Assembly: GCF_001908205.1 (NCBI RefSeq)
Contig: NZ_LGHL01000234.1
Coordinates: 1 to 52,400, forward strand
DNA length: 52,400 bases
Direction of reading: 5' to 3'
Source: Bradyrhizobium sp. NAS80.1
GTDB lineage: Bacteria; Pseudomonadota; Alphaproteobacteria; Rhizobiales; Xanthobacteraceae
This document shows positions 9,750 to 18,864 of the stretch, piece by piece (the first letter of the stretch is position 1; every line of letters begins with the position of its first letter). The translations under genes were made by a program, and so were the position numbers. The notes below the pieces were generated by a model that was not told where the DNA came from, ran no database searches, and saw only the letters and a list, made by a program, of their open reading frames with translations.

Positions 9750-10571
9750 TCACTTCTGTGACGTCAGTTGCCGTGCCTGCACCCCGTAGCGGATGACATT
9801 GACGCCGCCGGGCCGCTTGATCGCCTGATCCTCGGGCGTACCGTCCGCCGCGTTGGCATCGACGATGCTGCGCAGCGCGAGCGTCAGCGTGCCGCCCTGA
9901 CGCGCGGCCGATAGTGTGGCGACCTGGTCGGGCCTGAGCTCGAGCGTGACGGTCTTGCCGACGACGGCGTTCTGGCCGTCTTTTTCCTTCGGCGCCTGGT
10001 CGATCGCGAGCACGCGAATGTTGCTCAGGATGACCTCGGAAATGACGAGGTCGTTGCCGCCGGTTGGACCGTTGGTGCTGCCGCCATCAGGATTCTTCAG
10101 GCGGCGGGTCAGGACGATGTCGACGCGGTCATTCGGCAGGATAAAGCCGCCGGCGCCGGTCTCGGCGGAAATCTCGGTGGAGACGGCCCGCATGCCGGAA
10201 GGCAGGATCGCGGCCATGAAGCCGGAGCCTTCGGCCTTCACCAGCTTCTGCTCGCGGATCGGCTCGCCCTGCATCAAGGGAACGCGTGCAATTGAACCGG
10301 CGATCTGGGTCTGGGCCTCGGGCCTGTTGTCGCGGCGGATGAAGGCGCTGCTCGCAGTCGCCGCCGGCCAGGTCTGCCATTGCAGGTCCTCAGGCTTCAC
10401 AGCCTGGCCGAGCTGGATGTCGTTCTTCGCGATCAGGACCTCAACCGTCGGCAGCTTCTCGGCGACGGGGAGGACGAGCGCAGGCTTGTTGTCATAGCCG
10501 CTCGCCAGATACGCAGCGATGCCGCCGGCGGCCAGTGCGATGACGAGAACGACAATGCGTGCGGTGTTCAT
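9750..10571 (-). CDS. cpaB: CpaB/RcpC pilus assembly protein
   Basis: 273 aa. An N-terminal membrane segment (ARIVVLVIALAAGGIAAYLA) is followed by a SAF domain (VEVLIAKNDIQLGQAVKPED; the AMP-binding antifreeze/flagellar-FlgA fold) and then the RcpC region (MRAVSTEISAETGAGGFILP, NDRVDIVLTRR). CpaB/RcpC works in the periplasm with the secretin. It is the first gene of the cpaBCDE operon. In most relatives a prepilin peptidase and the pilin lie upstream; here 371 bases of non-coding DNA do. Confidence 0.92.
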   Translation of the reverse strand: MNTARIVVLVIALAAGGIAAYLASGYDNKPALVLPVAEKLPTVEVLIAKNDIQLGQAVKPEDLQWQTWPAATASSAFIRRDNRPEAQTQIAGSIARVPLMQGEPIREQKLVKAEGSGFMAAILPSGMRAVSTEISAETGAGGFILPNDRVDIVLTRRLKNPDGGSTNGPTGGNDLVISEVILSNIRVLAIDQAPKEKDGQNAVVGKTVTLELRPDQVATLSAARQGGTLTLALRSIVDANAADGTPEDQAIKRPGGVNVIRYGVQARQLTSQK

Positions 10572-10942
10572 ACGCTTCTACCCTTACGCCGGGCACTCGA
10601 ACCGCACGTGGCGGCTTCCCCGGCGTCGATGAGTAGGGAGTAAAGGTATAAGGGGTGTTGCGAGGCCGAATGTGATGGCCGGTCACGATCCGAGTTTTGG
10701 GCAGATGGTGAATGCCGCGTTATTCGGCGTGCAATGGCCCCGTAGATTCACGCGATGCAGCCCCCGCGTTCGAATGAGGCGCGGGCGTCATGGTGAACGG
10801 GTGGTTAGTAGCGCGCGCGCTTGGAGCAGCGCAGTGTTTCTATAGATGTCCGTAGCCCGGATGAGCGAAGCGACATCCGGGATGCTGCTTTTCCCGGATA
10901 TCGCTGCGCTCATCCGGGCTTCAAGCTGCGAAGCCTGACGGC
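10572..10942. other. Non-coding gap upstream of cpaB
   Basis: The 371 bases between the cpaB start and the gshB stop must hold the cpaB promoter, but I see no convincing -35/-10 pair. The gshB-proximal part is the family C palindrome listed separately. No coding frame here has a recognisable product. Confidence 0.5.
10854..10921. repeat. Dispersed palindromic repeat, family C
   Basis: AGCCCGGATGAGCGAAGCGA and the complementary ATCGCTGCGCTCATCCGGGCT frame a short centre (CATCCGGGATGCTGCTTTTCCCGGAT, itself partly self-complementary). It lies 21 bases behind the gshB stop and may serve as its terminator. Confidence 0.8.
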
Positions 10943-11887
10943 TTACTTCGCGCGCTTCTGCTCGATCACGTCCCAGATCTTCGCCGCAACATCGGGGCCG
11001 CCGAGGCGCGCGATGGCGCGGATGCCGGTGGGAGAGGTCACGTTGATCTCGGTGAGGTTGCCGTTGATGACGTCGAGACCGACGAACAGCAGACCGCGTT
11101 CGCGCAGCGCCGGCCCGACCGTCTCGCAGATCTCGCGCTCGCGCGGGGTGAGCTCGGTCTCCTTTGCCGCGCCGCCGCGCACCATGTTGGAGCGCAGATC
11201 GTCCGCGGCCGGCACACGGTTCACCGCGCCGGCGAACTCGCCGTTGACCAGGATGATGCGCTTGTCGCCGTGCTTCACCTCGGGAATGAACTGCTGGATC
11301 ACCCAGGCCTCTTTGAAGGTCACCGAGAACATGTCGAACAGCGAGCCGAAATTCATGTCTTGCGGCATCACGCGGAACACCGCGGCGCCGCCATGGCCGT
11401 GCAGCGGCTTCATGACGACGGCGCCGTGCCGGTCGCGGAAGGCGTTGATCTCGTCGAGATCGCGCGAGATCAGCGTCGGTGGCATCAGCTGCGGAAAGTT
11501 CATCACGAACAGTTTTTCCGGCGCATTGCGCACGGACGCCGGGTCGTTGACAACCAGCGTCTTCGGGTGAATGCGCTCCAGAAGGTGCGTCGAGGTGATG
11601 TAGGCGAGATCGAACGGCGGATCCTGACGGAGCAGCACCACGTCAAAACCATTGAGCGCCCCGCGACGGGGTTCGCCGAGCATGAAGTGATCGCCGGGCT
11701 CGTCGCGCACGGTCAGGAGCTGAACCGGGGCGACGATCTCGTCGCCGACCATCGAGAGCTTGTCTGGCGTATAATAGGACAGGCTGTGGCCGCGCTTCTG
11801 CGCCTCCAGAAGCAGCGCAAAGGTGGAATCGCCCTTGATATTGATTCGGGCGATGGGGTCCATCTGGACGGCGACGTTCAGTTTCAT
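10943..11887 (-). CDS. gshB: Glutathione synthetase
   Basis: 314 aa from the ATG at 11887 (MKLNVAVQMDPIARINIKGD), the conserved family start; the longer frame upstream is not family-like. It joins gamma-glutamylcysteine and glycine with ATP. The N-terminal substrate domain has the MDPI and LLLEAQKRGH motifs. The ATP-grasp domain shows VMKPLHGHGGAAVFR and the C-terminal FVGLDVINGNLTEINVTSPTG loop that binds Mg and nucleotide. Its length is normal. It is the last gene of rsmI-yraN-gshB, 10 bases behind yraN, a conserved order in alphaproteobacteria. Confidence 0.95.
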   Translation of the reverse strand: MKLNVAVQMDPIARINIKGDSTFALLLEAQKRGHSLSYYTPDKLSMVGDEIVAPVQLLTVRDEPGDHFMLGEPRRGALNGFDVVLLRQDPPFDLAYITSTHLLERIHPKTLVVNDPASVRNAPEKLFVMNFPQLMPPTLISRDLDEINAFRDRHGAVVMKPLHGHGGAAVFRVMPQDMNFGSLFDMFSVTFKEAWVIQQFIPEVKHGDKRIILVNGEFAGAVNRVPAADDLRSNMVRGGAAKETELTPREREICETVGPALRERGLLFVGLDVINGNLTEINVTSPTGIRAIARLGGPDVAAKIWDVIEQKRAK

Positions 11888-11897
11888 GGTCTGCCTT

Positions 11898-12285
11898 TCA
11901 GGTCGAGGCGTCGAATGCCGCCAACACATGGCGCGGAAGTCGCTTCGGCGCAATCAGCATGGCGTCGAATCGCAATTCGAATTCGGCATGCTCGGGATGC
12001 GCTACGAGCCAGCCTTGCGCCGCGTCGATGATGCGCTGCTGCTGGCGCGGCGTCACGGCGAAGGCGGCGTCATCCAGCGTCGCGCGCGCCTTGACCTCGA
12101 CGAAGGCGATCAGGTTGCGGCGGCGCGCCACGATGTCGATCTCGCCATGCGGGGTGCGGTAGCGCTTGGCGAGGATGCGATAGCCCTTGGCCATGAGGTA
12201 GGCTGCTGCGCGGCTCTCCGCGGAAATGCCGGTGCGGAACGCGGCGACGCGTTCGGGCGAGGCGACTTTCGGTTCCTCAGCCCCC

Positions 12286-12299
<14 letters not shown>
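11898..12299 (-). CDS. yraN: YraN/UPF0102 family endonuclease-like protein
   Basis: 133 aa from the ATG at 12299 (MAKAEGAEEP), which overlaps the rsmI stop by 14 bases. It has the PD-(D/E)XK-like core of the UPF0102 family: RILAKRYRTPHGEIDIVARR followed by LIAFVEVKARAT, with the E-x-D and E-x-K residues that bind metal. Its exact function is not settled. It is almost always found next to rsmI, as here. Confidence 0.9.
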
Positions 12300-13260
<961 letters not shown>

Positions 13261-13604
13261 AATGAACGAACTTAGGCATGATCCCTGGGGCTGGGAACCG
13301 GTCCTCTGAAAAAGATCATGTCTGGGCAAGGGGTACGATGAGGAAGGACGGGAATGTGATCCATCCGGGATCACATTCGGGAGGAATGAAGCGTCAGCGC
13401 CATATTCACGGCGGAAACGCCGCCTTGATGCTGCGTGACGGACGGCGAACAGCTAGCCAGGACTTGAGGTGCGGCCGGGTTAAGTGGTCATTATCCTTTT
13501 GTTTTAGTTAACTATTTGTCGACAATATGCCTGAATCCGCGGCTTGTGTCGCGGAAAGAGTTGTTGTGGCTGGGCGAAGACGGCCGGCCAGAAGAGAAGC
13601 TGCC
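13261..13604. other. Intergenic region between rsmI and the LpoA-like gene
   Basis: 344 bases with divergent promoters implied but not identifiable by eye. It holds a degenerate family F repeat near 13276-13322 (CATGATC near one end and GATCATGT at the other) and a perfect palindrome at 13352-13378, listed separately. There is no gene. Confidence 0.6.
13352..13378. promoter_or_regulatory. Perfect 11-bp inverted repeat, possible operator
   Basis: GAATGTGATCC and GGATCACATTC are exact reverse complements separated by ATCCG. No T-run follows, so a terminator is unlikely. The site could bind a dimeric regulator controlling rsmI or the LpoA-like gene. The TGTGA/TCACA halves are 11 bases apart, not the 6 expected for CRP. 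Confidence 0.4.
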
Positions 13605-14837
13605 ATGGTGGGCCCGCGCGATTTGAAGTCTCCCGTTCAGGGGCCCCGATTGTCGGGAGCGACCCGGCGGAGTGCCCTTGGGCTCTTGCTCGGCGCGCCC
13701 CTGCTGTCGGCCTGCTCCGGCGTGCAGCAGAGCCTCAGCCAGTTCTCCAGTCCGTTCGGCGGTTCCGCGCCCCCGGCTCAGCCGGCCGGTCCGCCGCAAC
13801 AGGCCACCACCGCCGGGACGGGCGGGGTGAAGGTCGCAGTGATCCTGCCGCTCTCAGCGGCCGGCAACGCCGGGCTTGCGGCGCAATCCATGCGCAACGC
13901 CGCCGAGATGGCGCTGGCCGAGTTCCAGAATCCCAACATCCAGCTCCTGATCAAGGACGACAACGGCAGCCCGCAAGGCGCGCTGGCAGGCGCGCAGCAG
14001 GCGGTCGACGAAGGCGCCGAGATCATCCTGGGGCCTCTGTTCGCGCAGTCGGTACCGGCGGTGGCGCAGGTCGCGCGCACGCGCAGCATCCCGGTGATCG
14101 CGTTCTCGACCGATTCCAGCATTGCCGGCCGCGGCGTCTATCTGCTCAGCTTCCTGCCGGAGTCCGACGTCAACCGCATCGTCGAATATTCGGCCAGCAT
14201 CGGAAAGCGCTCCGTCGCCGTGCTCGTGCCCGACAATGCCTATGGCAATGTCGTCGAGGTCGCGGTGAAGGCGGCAGTGCCGCGGCGTGGCGGGCGCATC
14301 GTTGCCTTCGAGAAATACGGCGCCGATCGCGCGACGCCGGCGCGCACTGTCGCACAGCAGCTCGGCAGCGCAGACGCGCTGTTCATTGCCGATGATGGCG
14401 ATGCGGTCGTCGCGGTGGCTGATGCGATGACGGCCGCAGGCGCGAACCTGCGCAACATCCAGCTGCTCGGCACCGGGCTGTGGGACAATCCGCGCGTCTA
14501 TGCGAGCCAGGCGCTGCAGGGCGGCCTCTACGCCGCGCCCGATCCGGCGGGCTTCCGCGCCTTCTCCGGCCGGTATCGCACCAAATTTGGCGGCGAGCCG
14601 GTGCGCACCGCCACCCTCGCCTATGATGCGGTCGCCCTCGTCGCCGCGCTCGCACGCACACAAGGCACCACGCGTTTCTCGCCCGATGTGCTCACCAATC
14701 CTTCGGGCTTTGCCGGGATCGACGGCCTGTTCCGCTTCCGCGCCGACGGCACCAACGAGCGTGGTCTTGCGGTGATGAAGGTGACGACCGGCGGCGGCGT
14801 CGCGGTCGCGGGCTCGCCGAAGAGCTTCGGGGCGTGA
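13605..14837 (+). CDS. Penicillin-binding protein activator (LpoA-like) lipoprotein
   Basis: 410 aa from the ATG at 13605, chosen for the AGAAGAGAAG element just upstream; an in-frame ATG at 13527 is possible. A Tat-like or Sec signal (TRRSALGLLLGAPLLSAC) ends in the lipobox LLSAC. The rest is a type-1 periplasmic binding fold: VAVILPLSAAGNAGLAAQSM, LLIKDDNGSPQGALAGAQQA, GAEIILGPLFAQSVPAVAQV, VIAFSTDSSIAGRGVYLLS and YGNVVEVAVKAA. This matches the alphaproteobacterial LpoA-like proteins, which are related to amino-acid-binding proteins. It may instead bind a ligand for transport, but no ABC genes are near. It is divergent from rsmI and followed by a repeat element. Confidence 0.82.
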   Translation: MVGPRDLKSPVQGPRLSGATRRSALGLLLGAPLLSACSGVQQSLSQFSSPFGGSAPPAQPAGPPQQATTAGTGGVKVAVILPLSAAGNAGLAAQSMRNAAEMALAEFQNPNIQLLIKDDNGSPQGALAGAQQAVDEGAEIILGPLFAQSVPAVAQVARTRSIPVIAFSTDSSIAGRGVYLLSFLPESDVNRIVEYSASIGKRSVAVLVPDNAYGNVVEVAVKAAVPRRGGRIVAFEKYGADRATPARTVAQQLGSADALFIADDGDAVVAVADAMTAAGANLRNIQLLGTGLWDNPRVYASQALQGGLYAAPDPAGFRAFSGRYRTKFGGEPVRTATLAYDAVALVAALARTQGTTRFSPDVLTNPSGFAGIDGLFRFRADGTNERGLAVMKVTTGGGVAVAGSPKSFGA

Positions 14838-14849
14838 CGAGGTGCGCTC

Positions 14850-14993
14850 CCTCGCCCCGCTTGTGGGGAGAGGGTTGGGGTGAGGGGGAGTCTCCGCGGG
14901 GACGGTGAGAGTTGGACTCGCGGAGAGTCCCCCTCACCCGGAATCCGCGCTTCGCGCGCATTCCGGCCTCTCCCCGCAAGTGGGGCGAGGCGA
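14850..14993. repeat. Long palindromic intergenic element, family A, copy 1
   Basis: The outer arms CCTCGCCCCGCTTGTGGGG and CCCCGCAAGTGGGGCGAGG pair. Inner arms GGGTGAGGGGGAGTCTCCG and CGGAGAGTCCCCCTCACCC also pair, and a third small hairpin (GGAATCCGCG.. CGCATTCC) lies between. A related copy in reverse orientation is at 36513-36683. It fills the space between the convergent LpoA-like and hemW genes and could terminate both. Its outer segment resembles the inverted repeats around the DUF559 gene. Confidence 0.85.
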
Positions 14994-14997
14994 AGAA

Positions 14998-16152
14998 CTA
15001 GGCCGCCAGATCCGCGACCACCGCGTCGAGCACAGGGAATCCGCTGCTCGTCACGCGCAATCGCCCCGTCGTATCGACCGTAATTGCACCCTCTTCACGC
15101 AGCAGCGCGATGCGGCCGGGGTCGAGCGGGCGGCCGGACAGCGCGGTATAGCGCTCGGGGTCGATGCCCTCAGTGAGACGCAATCCCATCAGCAGGAATT
15201 CGTCGGCGCGCTCCTCGCTGTTGAGGAGATCGTCGGTGACGACGCCGTGGCCGTTGGCCTCGACCCGCATCAGCCAGGCCTCGGGACGCTTCTCGGTGGC
15301 GGTGGCATGGCGCACGCCGTTGATATCGAGCCGGCCATGCGCGCCGGGACCGATGCCGGCATATTCCTGGCCGCGCCAGTAGACGAGATTGTGCCGGCAC
15401 TCGGCGCCACGCCGCGCGTGATTGGAGATCTCGTAGGCGGGCAGGCCGAGCTTGTCGCAGGTTTCCTGCGTGATGTCGTAGAGCGCGCGCGCGACCGCCT
15501 CGTCCGGCGTCTTCAGCTTGCCGGCCTGGTGCAGGCCGAAGAACGGCGTGCCTTCCTCAATGGTGAGCTGGTAGAGCGACAGATGCTCGGCCGCTTCATC
15601 GATTGCATGACGCAGCTCGTCGGCCCACATCGCCGGCGTCTGGTCGGGACGGGCGTAGATCAGATCGAACGAGTAGCGATCGAACGAGCGGCGCGCGATG
15701 GCGACGGCATCGAGTGCCTCGCGTGCACTATGCAGGCGGCCCAGCGCTTTCAGCGAGGCATCATCGAGCGCCTGCACACCAAGCGAAACGCGGTTGACGC
15801 CGGCTGCGCGATAGCCGGCGAAGCGCGTGGCTTCGACGCTGGTCGGGTTTGCTTCCAGCGTGACCTCGACATCGCCGGCGACATGCCAGTGCTTGCCGAT
15901 CGCGTCGAGCACTGCGCCGACGGTTGCGGGCTGCATCAGCGACGGCGTGCCGCCGCCGAGGAAGATCGAGGTGACTTCGCGCCCAGGCGCGCGCTCGGCC
16001 GTGGTCGCTATCTCGCGCGCGAAAGCGGAGGCGAAGCGCGCCTCGTCGATTACGGCATGGCGGACATGGCTGTTGAAGTCGCAATAGGGACACTTCGACA
16101 GGCAGAACGGCCAGTGCACATAGACGCCGAAGGCTTCTTTAGCGCGGCTCAA
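14998..16152 (-). CDS. hemW: HemW, radical SAM coproporphyrinogen III oxidase-like heme chaperone
   Basis: 384 aa. It has the radical-SAM cluster motif C17-LSK-C21-PY-C24 after VYVHWPF, then SIFLGGGTPSL, VTLEANPTS, NRVSLGVQALDD and SFDLIYARPDQT. HemW binds heme and hands it to apoproteins, and it lacks the extra N-terminal cysteine region of true oxygen-independent HemN. The C-terminal winged-helix segment (ERADEFLLMGLRLTEGID) is present. It overlaps rdgB by 14 bases and ends the operon rph-rdgB-hemW. Confidence 0.93.
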   Translation of the reverse strand: MSRAKEAFGVYVHWPFCLSKCPYCDFNSHVRHAVIDEARFASAFAREIATTAERAPGREVTSIFLGGGTPSLMQPATVGAVLDAIGKHWHVAGDVEVTLEANPTSVEATRFAGYRAAGVNRVSLGVQALDDASLKALGRLHSAREALDAVAIARRSFDRYSFDLIYARPDQTPAMWADELRHAIDEAAEHLSLYQLTIEEGTPFFGLHQAGKLKTPDEAVARALYDITQETCDKLGLPAYEISNHARRGAECRHNLVYWRGQEYAGIGPGAHGRLDINGVRHATATEKRPEAWLMRVEANGHGVVTDDLLNSEERADEFLLMGLRLTEGIDPERYTALSGRPLDPGRIALLREEGAITVDTTGRLRVTSSGFPVLDAVVADLAA

Positions 16153-16774
16153 GGCAGATCTCCGCCAGTTTCACGAAGGCGCGGGCACGGTGCGACAGGC
16201 CTAGGCCGAGCGGCGGCAGGCCGTGCTTCTCGATGCTGGTCATCTCGCCAAAGGTGCGCGTGTGACCGTCGGGGAGGAACATCGGATCATAGCCGAAGCC
16301 GGCAGTGCCGCGCGGCGGCCAGACCAGCGTGCCGTCGGCGCGCGCCTCGACCTGTTCGAGATGATCGTCGGGCCAGGCGACGCAGAGCGCGGAGACGAAA
16401 TGCGCTGTGCGCCTATCCGGCGTTCTCGCGCCGCGCTCCCGCAGCAGGCGTTCGATCTGCGCCATCGCCGCAGTGAAGTCTTTGGTCGGGCCGGCCCAGC
16501 GCGCGCTGTAGATGCCGGGCGCGCCGTCGAGCGCGTCGACCACGATGCCGGAATCATCGGCGAAAGCGGGAAGCTTTGCCGCCTGCGCTGCCGCGATCGC
16601 CTTGATCGCGGCGTTGCTGCGGAAATCGTTGCCGGTCTCCTCGGGCTCGCCGAGGCCGAGCTCACCAGCCGACACCGCCTCGATGCCGTGAGGCGCAAGC
16701 AGCTCCTTCATCTCGGCGAGCTTGCCGGGATTGTGGGTCGCGATGACGAGCTTTCCGGTGATTCGGCGGTGCAT
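16139..16774 (-). CDS. rdgB: dITP/XTP pyrophosphatase RdgB
   Basis: 211 aa. It hydrolyses non-canonical purine triphosphates (dITP, XTP) to the monophosphate and pyrophosphate and so keeps them out of DNA. Conserved blocks: LVIATHNPGKLAEM (SHNxGK-like), AFADDSGIVVDALDGAPGIYSARWAG, GFGYDPMFLPDGHTRTFGEM and GLSHRARAF near the end. The start ATG is 12 bases behind the rph stop. Length is normal. Confidence 0.95.
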   Translation of the reverse strand: MHRRITGKLVIATHNPGKLAEMKELLAPHGIEAVSAGELGLGEPEETGNDFRSNAAIKAIAAAQAAKLPAFADDSGIVVDALDGAPGIYSARWAGPTKDFTAAMAQIERLLRERGARTPDRRTAHFVSALCVAWPDDHLEQVEARADGTLVWPPRGTAGFGYDPMFLPDGHTRTFGEMTSIEKHGLPPLGLGLSHRARAFVKLAEICLEPR

Positions 16775-16785
16775 GGGCCTATTGA

Positions 16786-17499
16786 CTACGCCACGGCCAG
16801 TTTCTGCAAGTCCACGAGACGCGCAACGCCCTTGCGCGCCAGCGCCATCAGCGCCAGGAACTCGTCCTGCGTGAACGGCTCGCGTTCCGCGGTGCCCTGC
16901 ACCTCAACGATGCGGCCGTCGCCGGTCATGACGAAATTGGCGTCGGTCTCGGCCTCCGAATCCTCGGCGTAGTCGAGGTCGAGCACCGGCGTGCCGTTGT
17001 AGATGCCGCAGGAGATCGCGGCGACGTTGTCGCGCAGGACGTTGGCCTTGACCATGTTGCGCGCCTTCATCCAGTTGACGCAGTCGGCGAGCGCGACCCA
17101 GGCGCCGGTGATCGACGCCGTACGCGTGCCGCCGTCGGCCTGGAGCACGTCGCAATCGACCGTGATCTGGCGCTCGCCAAGCGCTTCGAGATTGATGATG
17201 GTGCGAAGCGAGCGGCCGATCAGGCGCTGGATCTCGACGGTGCGGCCGCTCTGCTTTCCCGCGGAGGCCTCGCGGCGGGTACGTTCCGAGGTCGCGCGCG
17301 GCAGCATGCCGTATTCGGCGGTGACCCAGCCGCGGCCCTGGCCCTTCAGCCACGGCGGCAGGCGGTCTTCCAGCGTGGCGGTGACCAGCACATGGGTGTC
17401 GCCAAATTTCACCAGGCACGAGCCTTCCGCATATTTGACCACGCCGCGCTCAAGCGTCACGGGGCGCAATTCGTCGGGCGCACGGCGGCTTGGCCGCAT
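16786..17499 (-). CDS. rph: Ribonuclease PH
   Basis: 237 aa from the ATG at 17499 (MRPSRRAPDELRPVTLERGV), the typical start; the frame stays open much farther upstream through hrcA on the other strand, which is a coding shadow. It removes 3' nucleotides from tRNA precursors using phosphate. Motifs: CLVKFGDTHVLVTATLED, GRGWVTAEYGMLPRAT, SGRTVEIQRLIGRSLR, VDCDVLQADGGTRTASITGA and DLDYAEDSEAETDANFVMTG. Length is normal. It is divergent from hrcA with 180 bases between, an order kept in many alphaproteobacteria. Confidence 0.95.
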   Translation of the reverse strand: MRPSRRAPDELRPVTLERGVVKYAEGSCLVKFGDTHVLVTATLEDRLPPWLKGQGRGWVTAEYGMLPRATSERTRREASAGKQSGRTVEIQRLIGRSLRTIINLEALGERQITVDCDVLQADGGTRTASITGAWVALADCVNWMKARNMVKANVLRDNVAAISCGIYNGTPVLDLDYAEDSEAETDANFVMTGDGRIVEVQGTAEREPFTQDEFLALMALARKGVARLVDLQKLAVA

Positions 17500-17679
17500 G
17501 GGAAATCCTCCAAAACTCACGGAAAAGGGCTGTTCGCGGTGCTTGTAGGTGGGGCGGGGGTGGGCGGCAAGGGGGAAGATCAAGGCCTTATTCACCTCCG
17601 ATTTCCGGTGCGCGAACGCCGCGCTTGTCAGAACGGCCCGCGATGGACAAATTATGAGCATCTGAGAGGAGTTACCGCT

Positions 17680-18768
17680 GTGGCCCATCACGATCCGATC
17701 CATCTGATCGCGCCGCGCGCAGGCCTCGCCCAGCTCAACGAGCGTTCCCGCGACATCTTTCGTCAAATTGTCGAAAGCTATCTCGCGACCGGCGAGCCGG
17801 TCGGCTCGCGCAACATTTCGCGCCTGATTGCGACGCCGCTGTCGCCGGCCTCGGTCCGCAACGTCATGGCCGATCTGGAACTGCTCGGACTGATCTACGC
17901 GCCGCATACCTCCGCCGGCCGGTTGCCGACGGAACTCGGCCTGCGTTTCTTCGTCGACGCCCTCATGCAGGTCGGCGACCTCAACGAGGCCGAACGGCAG
18001 TCGATCCAGGGCCAACTTGCCTCCGTCGGCCAGGCCCAGTCGGTCGAGGCGGCGCTGGACCAGGCGCTGACGCGGTTGTCGGGTCTGACCCGCGCCGCCG
18101 CGGTCGTGCTGACGCCGAAGTCCAATGCCCGGCTCAAGCACATCGAGTTCGTCCGCCTGGAGCCGGAAAAGGCGCTGGTGGTCCTGGTCGGCGAGGACGG
18201 CCAGGTCGAAAACCGCGTGCTGACGCTGCCGCCCGGAGTTCCATCCTCGGCGCTGATGGAGGCGAGCAATTTCCTCAATGCACGGATCCGGGGCCGGACG
18301 CTGGCCGAGGCGCGGCTCGAGCTCGAAACCGCGCTCGGGGAGGCCAGCGCCGAGCTCGATCAATTGACGCAGAAGGTGATCTCGACCGGGATCGCAAGCT
18401 GGTCAGGCGGCGAGAACGAGGACCGCCAGCTCATCGTTCGTGGCCATGCCAATCTGCTGGAGGACCTGCACGCGCTGGAGGATCTGGAGCGGGTGCGCCT
18501 GTTGTTCGAAGACCTCGAGACCAAGCGCGGCGTGATCGATCTGCTTGGCCGGGCCGAGACCGCGGAAGGCGTGCGAATCTTCATCGGTAGCGAGAACAAG
18601 CTGTTTTCGCTGTCCGGCTCCTCCACGATCATCTCGCCCTATCGGGATGCCGTCGGCCGTATCGTCGGTGTTTTGGGCGTGATCGGGCCGACTCGGCTGA
18701 ATTATGCCCGCGTGATCCCGACCGTGGACTACGCCGCTCGCATCGTCAGTCGGCTCCTGGGGGGCTGA
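17680..18768 (+). CDS. hrcA: Heat-inducible transcription repressor HrcA
   Basis: 362 aa from a GTG at 17680. The strong ribosome binding site GAGAGGAG (17664-17671) lies 8 bases before it and fixes the start; the frame stays open upstream but without family residues. The winged-helix N-terminus is typical (LNERSRDIFRQIVESYLATG, EPVGSRNISRL, SVRNVMADLELLGLIYAPHTSAGRLPTE). A GAF-like domain and the C-terminal GPTRLNYARVIPTVDY motif follow. HrcA represses groESL by binding CIRCE. I find no CIRCE element (TTAGCACTC-N9-GAGTGCTAA) in this window, so neither grpE nor dnaK here appears to be its direct target. Confidence 0.95.
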   Translation: MAHHDPIHLIAPRAGLAQLNERSRDIFRQIVESYLATGEPVGSRNISRLIATPLSPASVRNVMADLELLGLIYAPHTSAGRLPTELGLRFFVDALMQVGDLNEAERQSIQGQLASVGQAQSVEAALDQALTRLSGLTRAAAVVLTPKSNARLKHIEFVRLEPEKALVVLVGEDGQVENRVLTLPPGVPSSALMEASNFLNARIRGRTLAEARLELETALGEASAELDQLTQKVISTGIASWSGGENEDRQLIVRGHANLLEDLHALEDLERVRLLFEDLETKRGVIDLLGRAETAEGVRIFIGSENKLFSLSGSSTIISPYRDAVGRIVGVLGVIGPTRLNYARVIPTVDYAARIVSRLLGG

Positions 18769-18864
18769 GCGGCATTTCGTCTGATCACGGGCGCTTGATT
18801 TTCGTGGCTTTAGGCACGATATCCGGGCCAACAATCCCTTGAAACGAGTTCGAGACCAGAGCCG

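Noticed and set aside
8125..9789. 554-aa open frame opposite cpaC and cpaD
   Set aside because: It is His/Asp/Arg-rich low-complexity sequence typical of an antisense frame and covers two clear pilus genes.
13352..13378. CRP/FNR-type box
   Set aside because: The TGTGA/TCACA halves are 11 bases apart and the TTGAT-N4-ATCAA pattern is absent.
17500..18363. RNase PH read from an upstream start giving 525 aa
   Set aside because: The extension is antisense to hrcA; the family start is the ATG at 17499.
18794..18822. RpoH promoter of grpE
   Set aside because: CTTGAT is present, but no CYTATNT lies at 17-18 bases; the nearest AT-rich match is poor.
17500..18864. CIRCE element for hrcA or grpE
   Set aside because: No TTAGCACTC/GAGTGCTAA pair was found before either gene.
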